NCBI GenBank assembly: GCA_033439685.1
Contig: JAUEDM010000003.1
Coordinates: 4,618,001 to 4,682,000, forward strand
Direction of reading: 5' to 3'
DNA length: 64,000 bases
Source: Apodospora peruviana
Lineage: Eukaryota; Ascomycota; Sordariomycetes; Sordariales; Lasiosphaeriaceae
Position 1 is the stretch's first letter, and each line of letters opens with the position of its first letter. Below, in pieces: positions 1 to 9,065 of this stretch. The notes under the pieces were generated by a model. It did not search any database. It was not told the origin of the DNA and saw only the letters and a list, made by a program, of their open reading frames with translations. The position numbers and the translations under genes are program-made.

Positions 1-661
1 ACTACAAGTCTGAGGTTGGCGTCCTGGTGGTTTCATTGACTGCTATCTGCGCACGCACACAATGGATTATTGGTGTAACGGTACATCTAGGTACGTTGGT
101 AGTACCAAACACCATTGTGCTAGACCTACCTAAGGTATGTATATTTACCATCAAGGTCTCCTCCCTTTTCCTTTTTCTTTTTCGGTAAATAGCCAATTTT
201 CTCCCAGGGAGCACATAAATCTAATACCTCCGAGTCGTTTTACTACAGAGATTGTGGCGCATAAACCTGTAGGCATTTATGTCACGTAAATCCTGCTGGA
301 GCTGCATTGAGGGCGATAGCCTTCCTGGAGGCACGGACAGCGATGCTAGCCACACCCTCGTTGAGACATATGTATCTGCAAAGTAGCGGTACTTGTTGAT
401 GATACGTTAGGTACCTGAGAATGCAAAAGAGAGGCTCTCAAGTTCTCTTTGTAGTCTTCCCCCTTTCCTAGCCGCGGAGTCCGGTCCCTGGATTATTAAT
501 ACTACTTACCTTAGGTACTCGCCCGTGCTATCAACTATTAGACATAATTAGTACTTCCGAATGGAAAGATTTGCCTCCTCCTACCTTTACATGATAAATA
601 CAACGATTCTCAGCGGCGACGGCTTGCACTCCAAGTAAGTAACCACAAAGACTACCTAATC
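1..661. other. Intergenic, no gene seen
   Basis: No open frame here looks like a protein I recognise. The stretch is moderately AT-rich and contains scattered short palindromic motifs built from CCTA/TAGG (for example near 515 and 415) that recur across the whole window. It forms the upstream flank of the broken halogenase. Confidence 0.5.
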
Positions 662-1730
662 ATGTCATCACCCGTACCCGAGTCGTGCACTGTCCTCGTG
701 GTCGGCGGGGGTCTGGGTGGTTCATACACGGCGTCTGCTCTCGCTTGAGAAGGGGCAGACACGGTGGTCCTTGAGGCAGACGCCTTTCCAAGGTGGGTAC
801 ATACAACTGTATAGTAGTAGTACCTCTTTAACTTTTGTGTTTGCGGACATGACATCAATGACAGTGCTACCTACCTAGATATCACATTCCATTCGCCACT
901 TTCTCCGGTTTAGTGATCTGGAGAAGTTCGACAAGTTCGGATTCTTGAAAAAGGTGCGTACCTAATACTGGCCTCGTGTGTAAGCAGGAATACATGTGTG
1001 TGGGTTCGCTCGTTTTTATTAGAAGGATTGCGATAATACCAAGAAAGACTGAAACACGAAGCACTCGGGGTTTTTTTCTAGTTTGGAGCTTCCTTCAAGT
1101 TAAACGACAAGCGTGAAGCGTGTGAGTTCATCAATCCTATAGCCACTATGAAGGTGTCAATCGCGGAGAGGAGAGATGGAAAACAGATGGGAACATGAAA
1201 AAAACAAGATACCAACTTTCATCGCCGTCAACGGCCCCGACGGCTATGCCTGGAACGTGGTCCGGTCCGAGTCCGACATGCTGATGTTTGAGCATGCTTC
1301 CCATTGTGGCGCCCGCGTCTTTGACCATAACAAGGTCGAATCGATTGGGTTTGACGGTCAGGGTCAGCCTACATCTGCCAGATGGTTGTCTCGCAAAGAC
1401 GGCGGCTCGACAGGCACCATTCGAGTTGAGTACCTGGTAGACGCCACCGGGCGCGCCGGTCTTTTGTCCACCAAGTACCTAAAGAACCGTAAGTTCAACC
1501 AGGGGATCAAGAACCTGGCCAACTGGGGTTATTGGAAGGGCGCCAAGGACGGATGTTGATGTAGGGGGGAAGCTCACGCAAGCCAGGATGTCGGAGACGG
1601 TGGACCTTTGCATCAAGGCCCACAATCAGATCTCCCCCGAGGACCGCGAGGCCGTACTGGGCAAGCTGGCACACATCAAGTCCGGGTTGTTGGGCAAGGA
1701 TGTCGGACCCGACAGGGACAATATGTCCCG
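662..1730 (+). pseudogene. Flavin-dependent halogenase, broken
   Basis: This is a decayed FAD-dependent halogenase of the fungal phenolic-polyketide type, which would have chlorinated an aromatic intermediate using FADH2. The ATG at 662 opens a Rossmann dinucleotide-binding segment with VVGGGLGG, but a TGA at 746-748 stops it. After a likely intron (about 790-877) the frame reads RYHI and then jumps to IRHFLRF, so the usual GESMLPS-like segment between them is gone. After a second intron come FGASFKLNDKR and the long piece NGPDGYAWNVVRSESDMLMF (about 1235-1295). The next block ends with NLANWGYWKGAK and a stop at 1557-1559. The following catalytic region, with the WxWxIP signature expected of the family, is not visible. 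A short C-terminal-like piece continues to about 1730. The family call is strong; inactivity is clear from the stop and the missing segments. Confidence 0.82.
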
Positions 1731-1877
1731 TGGATCGAGCAACACCAACAAGATATAACCCGTCGTTTCTCGCCAAATCTCCACGACTGCGGGATAGAGA
1801 CACAGCACCTGGATGCGAGAGGGACGTTCGATGTCCCCTCAACGGTCTTTTCGCCACAGCTATCCAGCTTATTCACA

Positions 1878-2890
1878 AGCCCCAGCGTTGCCGGGGGGGG
1901 GGGGCTTCAACCGGCATTATCAGCAGCACGTCCAGTATGATGACAAGCACAATCCAGGCACAGGATACGGGAGCGGAAAACTCGAGGCAAAATTACCTCC
2001 ACCGGCTTTCCGAGTTCAACGCGCAGCTGCATCTCCCCAACGCGTTATTGGACCCCTACGTCAAAGCAGATACCATGCCCGGTCAACAAGAAGGTGAAAG
2101 CCACCCCGCGCTGGTAACGACAGACCAGCTCGAGCAGGCCACCACCCATGTCCTGCGATGCTCGGCTCTGTTTCTCGACTTGCTGGCGTGCCCCTCGTCA
2201 TCGTCATTACATCCCCGGCGGTCCCCATCGACGGCAGGTATTATTCCAGATATGACCTCCCGCCTCCGACTCATCGTCTCTTATATGCGTTTGACAGAGC
2301 TCCACTACGCTCTATACAGATCCTTCTACGACCACCTGCAGCAACAGGAGCGGAACCAGCAACGACAGCAAGAAAGGGTGGTACAACAATCAGAGCAGAC
2401 GAGAAGAACCACCAGACCTGCCACCAACAGCCCTGACACGACCCAAAACTTGCCAGGCCATCATCATCAAAGACCGCCGCAGTTCTCGCTTCTGGTTGCC
2501 GGCATCCCCCTGTTAGTTCTAGATCCAACACGGCACAGCCCAAGTCTGCAGCACCTTCACACCCGGTTCCAGCTCCAGATCATCCTGCAGACGAGCGCCC
2601 ACTACCTAGGCTGCACCCAGGAGGAGCTCAACCTGCGGGCGCCGGTTCGATTGACCGCCCTGTCACCGGCCGGATCGATCGGGGAGAAGGCGGGTGGCGG
2701 CATAGGTTGGCTAGGCCAGCGAGGCTCGGCCGAGGCGGCGCTGCTCGGACATATGCTGATGATGCAGAGCCAGGGAGGAGGGACAGGGGAAGACGGAGGG
2801 GGGTTCTTGATTCTGCAAAAGATGAAGCGGGTGCTGGAGAAGTTACGGCGGGATTTTGGCATCTTGGTTGTTGCTGGCTCAACTTGAGTG
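1878..2890 (+). pseudogene. Probable C-terminal part of a Zn2Cys6 cluster regulator
   Basis: One open frame running to a stop at 2885-2887 reads like the C-terminal half of an AflR-type fungal pathway regulator. It begins with RLSEFNAQLHL, followed by a helical segment (SRLRLIVSYMRLTELHYALY, about 2256-2315) that matches the usual scYvRLl.iY pattern. After a Gln-rich linker comes LQHLHTRFQLQIILQTSAHY, and the end is a Leu/Met-rich segment. No Zn2Cys6 DNA-binding cluster is visible upstream, where the halogenase remnant sits, so this is either a 5'-truncated relic or a gene whose first exon I failed to find. A G-run near 1891-1903 lies at its upstream edge. Such regulators normally sit within the cluster they control. 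The assignment rests on pattern similarity only and could be wrong. Confidence 0.42.
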
Positions 2891-3084
2891 AAGCAAAATT
2901 GGGGTTGTGTCAAATTATTATTATTAGTCCATGTACTAGACCGGAAGTCATTTATTTCTTCCAAGTAGTAGTAATTTGATACGTTGCGGTCAATGAAAAA
3001 CATAGAGTTTGCAAAATATAAAACTCCACTACTACTAATGAATTGAGCCCACCATACTCACCTACAAGTGGTGCATCCTTCCCT

Positions 3085-3566
3085 CTAGAAAGTTCTAGTT
3101 TCTACATGTAGGTCTAGCTCTAAACCAGCCCAACATGCAAAACCCCCCATTCCGCTCCCTTCCGCCCCCGTCCTCTCCTTCCCACCGATTCCCATCATAG
3201 CCATGTCCATCGCATACCAAAACGGGCTGCCACTCGTTCCCAAATCGTCCAGCACCACCTCCATGATGACCACCTTGGAGTCGGGCCCGATGGCCGCCTT
3301 GAGGATCCGCAGGATCGTCGCGCATTCCTCATCTCCGTAGTCGTGGAGGACCCGCCGGAGGAGATCGGCCCGGGCGTTTTCGACAGGCTGCCGGGCATGG
3401 ATATCCACGGGCATTGTGGTGAATGATGATGATCCCGTACTACTAGTACTAGTGTTACTAGTACTTCTGGCATTGTCGTCGTCCGCCAGGGATATGGATA
3501 TAACCTCCTCTCTGCCTTGAAGTACGCACCGGGCGGGGATCTAGCCTCTTTCTGGATGACGAGTTA

Positions 3567-3631
<65 letters not shown>

Positions 3632-4660
3632 CGATGCAGGAGCAGCAGTCTGACAACCCCAGGATGCACCGCAAGGTTTCCCCCAAGCACCCGGCCACGT
3701 CTACCAGCTGCACTCTCTTCTCGTCGCCATAATCACCATCATCCTGCAGCACCAGCTCCCGAAACCACTCGGCGTCCGCATAGGGCCACCCATCCGCGGT
3801 CCCCTCGTGTGCCGGTGGTGGCTGCTGGAGGAAAAAGCCCTGCGTCCGCGCCATGGCCTCCCCAAAGATCTTGACCAGGTGTGGGCTCTGCGACGAGATG
3901 ATGTCAAAGACAGGCTTGTCGGGCTGATCGGGGCTCTTAACGAAGCCATATGGTGTGATTTTGGCCTCCTTGTTGGCTGCTCCCATGCCCATGCCCGGTT
4001 CGTGACGTCCGTGCTGGGGCATAGAACTCGGGGGTCCCCACTGGTTGGGAAAAGTCTTCGAACAAACTGTGTCATGATACGACTGAAAATTGAAGTAGAT
4101 TTGATCAAACGAAAAGAAAGAGATCAATTTTATATACATCAGCCTTGCGGCGGACCGGAAAAGAGGGTCCTCGGCAATGAATCTCGAGCGGTTTGTGTGC
4201 GCGACCCCGTTTCCCCCATCAGCCGAAGCGAGCATGCCCGTGGCGATGAGCATCCGGGATAGAAGAGCTTTGCACATGAACAGAAGCTTTTTTAGTTTTC
4301 CACACAACTATTGTCACAAGTATATAAGGTACCTGATCACTCACCAATCAGGTCAACGTCGGCATCCAGCCTCTCAGCCAGTTGTGAAAAGGAGATGGAC
4401 CCCTTCAGTGGAATCTCCTAGGAGGCGTCACACTTAAGAAACAGGCGCATGACGATGATCTCGCACTTGTTGACGGCGAAGTGGACGTAGAGTTTCTGCG
4501 GTGACTGGGCGGCTCGGATGATGGCTTGGGCCGACTGGATGATGGACTGTCGGCTAGATGTTGTTCTGCCATTATTGTTCCTGCTGCCTTCATCGAGAGC
4601 CGAGACTTGTTGTGTCAGCTGGGCGAGGAGGGGGGCAAGCTGTTGTTGGAGTTCGGACAT
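3085..4660 (-). pseudogene. O-methyltransferase, broken by GAC expansion and frameshifts
   Basis: This is a SAM-dependent O-methyltransferase of the fungal polyketide type. Reading leftward from an ATG at 4660-4658, the N-terminal helical region includes a segment near 4500 and then hits a TAG near 4418-4420. Coding sense resumes (GSISFSQLAERLDADVDLIG) to a probable intron of about 4268-4335. The second exon holds RMLIATGMLA, a dimerisation-like region and the motif I equivalent LVDVAGCLGETL (about 3690). At 3567-3623 there are 19 perfect GAC units, read on this strand as a run of Val that ends in a stop. Beyond it, in another frame, come MPVDIHARQPV, LLRRVLHDYGDEEC, VVIMEVVLDDLG and MDMAMMGIGGKERT, which are hallmarks of the catalytic C-terminal domain. 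The first GGG of the usual motif I is AGC here. The gene is non-functional as read. Confidence 0.78.
3567..3623. repeat. (GAC)19 microsatellite
   Basis: Nineteen uninterrupted GAC units are followed by imperfect GAT/GAC units to about 3635. The tract lies inside the O-methyltransferase relic, between its cofactor-binding and catalytic blocks, and separates two reading frames. Confidence 0.95.
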
Positions 4661-5018
4661 ATGTGACGTTTGATATATGTTAGTAGCTAAGGTAGGTACC
4701 TAGGTAGGTAGTCGATATTTGGCACAGAGAATACTAATAAGTGTGTGTGTGTGAGATTCTCTCTTAATAACTATTTGTTGAGCCCATCAGACTTCGAACC
4801 GCTCAGTGTGAAGTAGAAAAGAATGCAAGCCTATAAGGTAAGTACTTATAGTTTATTGCGTACCTCGGTATGTCCCGACTGGGCACACCTCTGGGGCTTT
4901 TCTTAGTGAATAACCTTGGCCATAGATAAGGTACTTATACAAAAGAAAGCTCCCTGTGCGCGTCTATGTGCCACACTCTCTGCGCCATGCGCACGGGGCT
5001 GTGCCAAGGCCCACCAAC
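4661..5018. other. Intergenic between methyltransferase relic and oxidoreductase
   Basis: This stretch has a cluster of GGTAGGTACCTAGGTAGG-like motifs at about 4690-4712 and a short GT run at 4741-4752. No coding sense was found. It carries the 5' flank of the methyltransferase relic and the 3' flank of the oxidoreductase. Confidence 0.5.
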
Positions 5019-5744
5019 CTACGTCGCCTTCTTCAAAACTCCCTGCCCGATCCGCACCATATCCGGATTTGACAGCGTATCGTCCTCGAACCCGCTCAGA
5101 ACGGCGTGCAGCATGGCGGCGGCGATCTCGTCGACGCGGATCTTGGGCAGCCGCACGATGCCGTGCAGGAAAACCCCCCGCAGGAACGAAGTCTCCCTCC
5201 CCGGGCCCGAAATGACGCCCGGCTTGGCGACGGCGGCCTCCACGGCGCCCCCGGATGTCCTCGCGTACTCCAGCACGAGGTTCTCGGCCTCTCCCCGGAG
5301 AACGCAGTAGTCCCCCAGAAGGAGGGGTTTCTCGGCCGGGTCGCGCACCGCGTTGACCCCGCTCATGTAGACGAAGCGGAACGGCTTCTCGCTGGTGGCG
5401 GCGGCCATGGTCTTGAGCGCGTAGATGGCGTAGTCGCGGCACGTCTTGACCGTCGTCTCCCAGGGGGTGGTCTTGAGCCCGTCGGGGGTGACGGCGACGG
5501 TCCAGATGCAGGCGCCGGCGCCGGCGATGGCCGTCTTGACCGCGGCCGGGTAGTTCTCCCAGTCGGCGTCGGGGACGACGACGGACGTGAGCTTGGACGT
5601 CGTCGTCGGGTCGGCGGAGGGGGAGGGGGCGGTGACGGAGCGGCGGCCGATGGCGACGATAGAGGTAATGGATGGGTCCGAAAGGGCTTGGCGAATAACC
5701 TCGGTGGCCACGAAGCCGGTCGATCCACCAACGATGAGCTTCAT
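5019..5744 (-). CDS. NAD(P)-binding Rossmann oxidoreductase (atypical SDR/NmrA-like)
   Basis: This is an intact 241-residue single-exon protein. The N-terminus, MKLIVGGSTGFVATEVIRQA, carries a GxTGFxxxxV nucleotide-binding loop typical of atypical short-chain dehydrogenases. FVYMSGVNAV (middle) and VAKPGVISGPGRE (later) match the substrate-side segments of NAD(P)H-dependent epimerase/NmrA-type proteins. A classical YxxxK pair is not obvious. The ATG at 5744-5742 is chosen because the frame upstream of it is made of a 22-bp tandem repeat and cannot be family sequence. Its neighbours are broken halogenase, methyltransferase, P450 and PKS genes, so it may originally have acted as a reductase in the same pathway. 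The frame shows no damage, unlike most of the cluster. The exact substrate is unknown. Confidence 0.8.
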   Translation of the reverse strand: MKLIVGGSTGFVATEVIRQALSDPSITSIVAIGRRSVTAPSPSADPTTTSKLTSVVVPDADWENYPAAVKTAIAGAGACIWTVAVTPDGLKTTPWETTVKTCRDYAIYALKTMAAATSEKPFRFVYMSGVNAVRDPAEKPLLLGDYCVLRGEAENLVLEYARTSGGAVEAAVAKPGVISGPGRETSFLRGVFLHGIVRLPKIRVDEIAAAMLHAVLSGFEDDTLSNPDMVRIGQGVLKKAT

Positions 5745-5776
5745 GTTTGGTAGGTGGTAGGATTTTTGGTGTGTGT

Positions 5777-5850
5777 ACCAAGGTAGGTATGGAATTGAAC
5801 CAAGGTAGGTATGGAATTGAACCAAGGTAGGTATGGAATTGAACCAAGGC
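5777..5850. repeat. 22-bp tandem repeat, 3 copies plus 8 bp
   Basis: Three perfect units of 22 bp (5777-5798, 5799-5820, 5821-5842) are followed by a partial unit. They lie 33 bp upstream of the oxidoreductase start, in its leader or core promoter. Each unit contains an AGGTAGGTA core resembling the dispersed TAGG motif of this window. Confidence 0.95.
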
Positions 5851-6475
5851 TTGTGGAACGTAGAGATAGAGGTAACTTGGGGGTATTTTTGGGGGTGCAG
5901 TATCTATGTACCTTGGGTATGTGAGAAACTGTGTTGGAGCTGAGTGTAGCAGTCGGGAGGGGGGGGGTGTGTGTGCTAAATAATGAGTTAGCGGACCCGT
6001 GGTACGAATCTTTCAAGGTACCCGGGGTGTGACAAGCTGACTGCCACAGAGGTGGGTTAGGTGCGTTAACCCTAACCCTGGAGGACTTATGAGAACCGCG
6101 TCGAAGACGCGCTCCTTTCTGTCTTTTTCTTCTCTCCCCTTAGAGTAGAATCTTTGTTTGTAGAGCCAATTGAATAGCTATCATGCTCTGAACCGCTGGC
6201 CGTGACACGGGGGAATAACTCGTTATGGTTTATTACCGCCCGCTTACCTAGTATTCAACGATTATATTCGACCGCTTTGTAAATTTTTATCCACCATTTT
6301 TTATAAATATTATGAGCTATTTCTTTTATGTATAACTATCTTTTTATTACTTTTTATTTTTATATTTTATTTAAATATGTTTAACAGCAGTAGTAGCTAT
6401 TATAATACAAATTATAAATAAGCTAAACGTAGTTAACTACTAAATTGAATTAAATTCGGCTTAACTAACCCTACA
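5851..6475. other. Gene-free stretch with telomere-like bit and AT-rich relic
   Basis: At about 6066-6079 there are roughly two TTAACCCTAACCCT-type telomere-like units. From about 6220 to 6475 base composition changes sharply to TpA-rich sequence with almost no GC, the look of DNA mutated by repeat-induced point mutation. No coding sense remains in it, so the original element cannot be named. Confidence 0.6.
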
Positions 6476-7516
6476 TTAACAAAGTGTGGGGATCTCATAG
6501 TTCAACAGCTGCCCCCCCGGTGGCGCCATGGTACCTAATCCCCCGGTCGTCACGTAGATAGACGCCCCATCATTGGCCAAAGCCACCGAGGTAGGTGACA
6601 AGATTGCCGGGACTGCCCCCGGCCCGCCAGCAAACGCGCTCAGGACACCGTCGGGTGTAATCTTAACCACCTGACTGTCGTGGAGTGACACGTAAGCATA
6701 TCCACACCGGTCCAGGTTGAAGTCGTCAAAGGCAAACGTCAAGTTGGTGGACGATCCGAGGGTTGCCAGGATCTGCGCGTTCCCCGTCTTGTTGCCGAGC
6801 CGGTCGATGGGAACACGCCCGTAGGTGCCCTGCCCGGAGTTGGTGAAGTAGAGGTAATCTCCCACGACACGCAGCCCGTTGATGCCCAGAGGCATGGCCG
6901 GATTCCCCCCCGGGGAGAGGGCCGCGTCGGCAAAGGCCACGTCGGCGACGCGGGTGACTGTGTTGATCCGGAGGATGCGCCCTTGGAGGGAGTCGGCGCT
7001 GAGCACGGTGAATGGGTCGTCGACCAGGGGCGCCAGCCCGTTCATCATGGTCGTGTCGGGGAAAGGGATCGAGCTCACCACGACAGCCGAAGGTGGGTGA
7101 TTGGGACGTAGCGGCACCACCAGCACGACAAACACGGCCATACTCCCAGGCGCAAATCTGAACCCGGCGTGGGTACCTCCCGTGACGGCGTAGACCCCCA
7201 GCCCTGGGCGACCGAGCTCTGCAATCCCCGTGAGCCCGGTGGCGGTCCCAAGTTGGGCAAGTGCTCTTGGCGACGGGTTCGCGGCATCCGGGTCGATGGA
7301 CAGGAGGCGCCCAGAGCTGAGCGTAGTCAGGAGGATGTGACCCGACCGTGGGAGCACATGCAGGTTCTCGATAAAGGTGTCATTCGGGAACGCGTAGACG
7401 AGCTTTGCGCGCGGCGGTGTCAACGGCCATGGGGCAGCGGCTGCGGGCTCACCGTGCCGGGTGATAACGGCGAGCAAGACTGCCAGTAGGAAGCGGACCC
7501 GGGCCTGGCGATGCAT
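6476..7516 (-). CDS. Secreted SMP-30/gluconolactonase-like beta-propeller protein
   Basis: This is an intact 346-residue single-exon frame. It begins with a basic start, a hydrophobic stretch and an Ala-rich cleavage-like site (about residues 1-28), so it is probably secreted. The rest has repeated propeller blades: HVLPRSGHILLTTLSSGRLL, LTGIAELGRPGLGVYAVTGG, VDDPFTVLSADSLQGRILRI, INGLRVVGDYLYFTNSGQGT and LSPTSVALANDGASIYVTTG. Such blades are typical of SMP-30/gluconolactonase/LRE-like six-bladed propellers. Proteins of this family are common in fungal metabolite clusters, where some act as lactonases or late tailoring enzymes; the role here is inferred from position only. It sits between the intact oxidoreductase and the broken FAD oxidoreductase and shows no lesion. 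Metal-binding residues cannot be assigned with certainty by eye. Confidence 0.78.
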   Translation of the reverse strand: MHRQARVRFLLAVLLAVITRHGEPAAAAPWPLTPPRAKLVYAFPNDTFIENLHVLPRSGHILLTTLSSGRLLSIDPDAANPSPRALAQLGTATGLTGIAELGRPGLGVYAVTGGTHAGFRFAPGSMAVFVVLVVPLRPNHPPSAVVVSSIPFPDTTMMNGLAPLVDDPFTVLSADSLQGRILRINTVTRVADVAFADAALSPGGNPAMPLGINGLRVVGDYLYFTNSGQGTYGRVPIDRLGNKTGNAQILATLGSSTNLTFAFDDFNLDRCGYAYVSLHDSQVVKITPDGVLSAFAGGPGAVPAILSPTSVALANDGASIYVTTGGLGTMAPPGGQLLNYEIPTLC

Positions 7517-9065
7517 GGTCGAGATCGGTGTCTGTCTATTTACTGGTGAGATTAGCGCCTGGGTCGGGCTGTTTTAGGCAGATGATATGCTGACAAAGTT
7601 CGTCCTATCGTGTTTGCCTGCCGTGGGTTCAATATCAATTGCCCAGATGTTGGTTACTCACCAGACTTAGATGCAACTGGACAATGCGAGCTGAGGCGCT
7701 TGGCTCCCGTATGTCATGTGTGATGTGGCAATTTAAACAGAAAGGATGATTAAGCGGCATACGTCTGATGCAGTACCTTCTCGACCCTGACGAATTCTTT
7801 TTTGGAAATTGGCAGAGACAAGTATTTGTACGTAGGATTTGGTTTGGAGGAAAAACATCAATAACACTACAACAATTTGACCATGAAGATAGCGTTGAAT
7901 TAGTCTTAGGGAAGGTGCCTCCCTTTATCCAGGAAGTGCTGTGCTCCAATTTTCCCAATTTCATGCCTCACTATATACCTAACTTAGTATTATTCCCTTG
8001 GACTCTTATTTTATGCAACTCAGAAAGATGGTCCGTGAAGCCTACCCATGGCCAATAGTCTATGTATTAACGGCTTCAGCAACAGCCACAGTAAGATGAG
8101 GGCGTTTTGAAAATTAAATCCACACTCGAGAGTCGTCGAGCTGTGGGGGGGGATATTTGCAAACTCGACCAACATATGCAATGGGCTTTGTTGGCCGCAT
8201 AGAGAGAAGGTGGGGAATCCACTCAATATTCTCCCAATCCATTGTGCAGAGACGCTGCAGTTAGAGGTATGGTTATCTGTCTGCATGGGGGGGGGAGACC
8301 CTCTCAGCCCCAGACCAGTCATGTACCTACCTGACCTACCTTGGGTATGGTAACGGAATTGACTGCCAGAAACACCAAAGATGGTTGAACATCTGCTCAA
8401 GGTTTCTCATACGCAGCAGGCAATACTTGACGTCTCTCTCAAATGTCAGTGAACCCCCCCATCCGTAAGAAAGGGTCCGGGGTGACTCACCGAACAGAAT
8501 AATTTCTGCATGTTGGGGGCACAGCGGGTTTGTTGGCAATTAAGCCGAGTATTTGCATCATCACGGTATACGTGCAAAGTTGGCACCTAAAAGATTTGCT
8601 TGACTGCAGTTTGTTGTTGGCCTAACCACAGCAACTGAAGCTGCAGGACCAGACCGATAATCCACCGGTATGTAAGGTACCTAGGTATCTACCTACCTTA
8701 CCTAAGGTAGGTATGCACGACGAAGGAGGAAAGCCTACAGGCCCAACCGGGAATCATATGCCCCTTCCTTTGCCTGCATATGCGAACTTAATGCTCCATA
8801 TAATTACCGGGTGTTGGGCGAACTACTACCTAAAGGTAGATAGAGCGTTCCCTGCCAGTGGAGAGGTCATGGACAGTCATAAATCCTGCGCAGAGTATCA
8901 CTGATAGAAGGCCCCGCTCAGCCAGAGGTTAGGAAAGGTAAATACTGAATGTAGGTGGGTGGCGACAGCTGCGAAAAGACTTCGCTACCTTGGCTGCTTA
9001 CCTACCTTAGCTGCTTACCCACCTTAGCTGCTTACCTACCTTGCCTTAGGCACGTACTTGCTGAA
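7517..9065. other. Intergenic, 1.5 kb, with 17-bp tandem repeat at its right end
   Basis: No recognisable gene. A short open frame on the plus strand (7768-8058) has no familiar motif and poor start context. TAGG/CCTA palindromic motifs cluster at about 8670-8715. The right end holds a tandem repeat directly upstream of the FAD oxidoreductase relic. Confidence 0.5.
8985..9045. repeat. 17-bp tandem repeat, about 3.5 copies
   Basis: Three units resembling CTACCTTAGCTGCTTAC (8985-9001, 9002-9018, 9019-9035) plus a partial unit, with one or two mismatches. The array ends about 20 bp before the ATG at 9066 of the FAD oxidoreductase relic. Confidence 0.88.
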
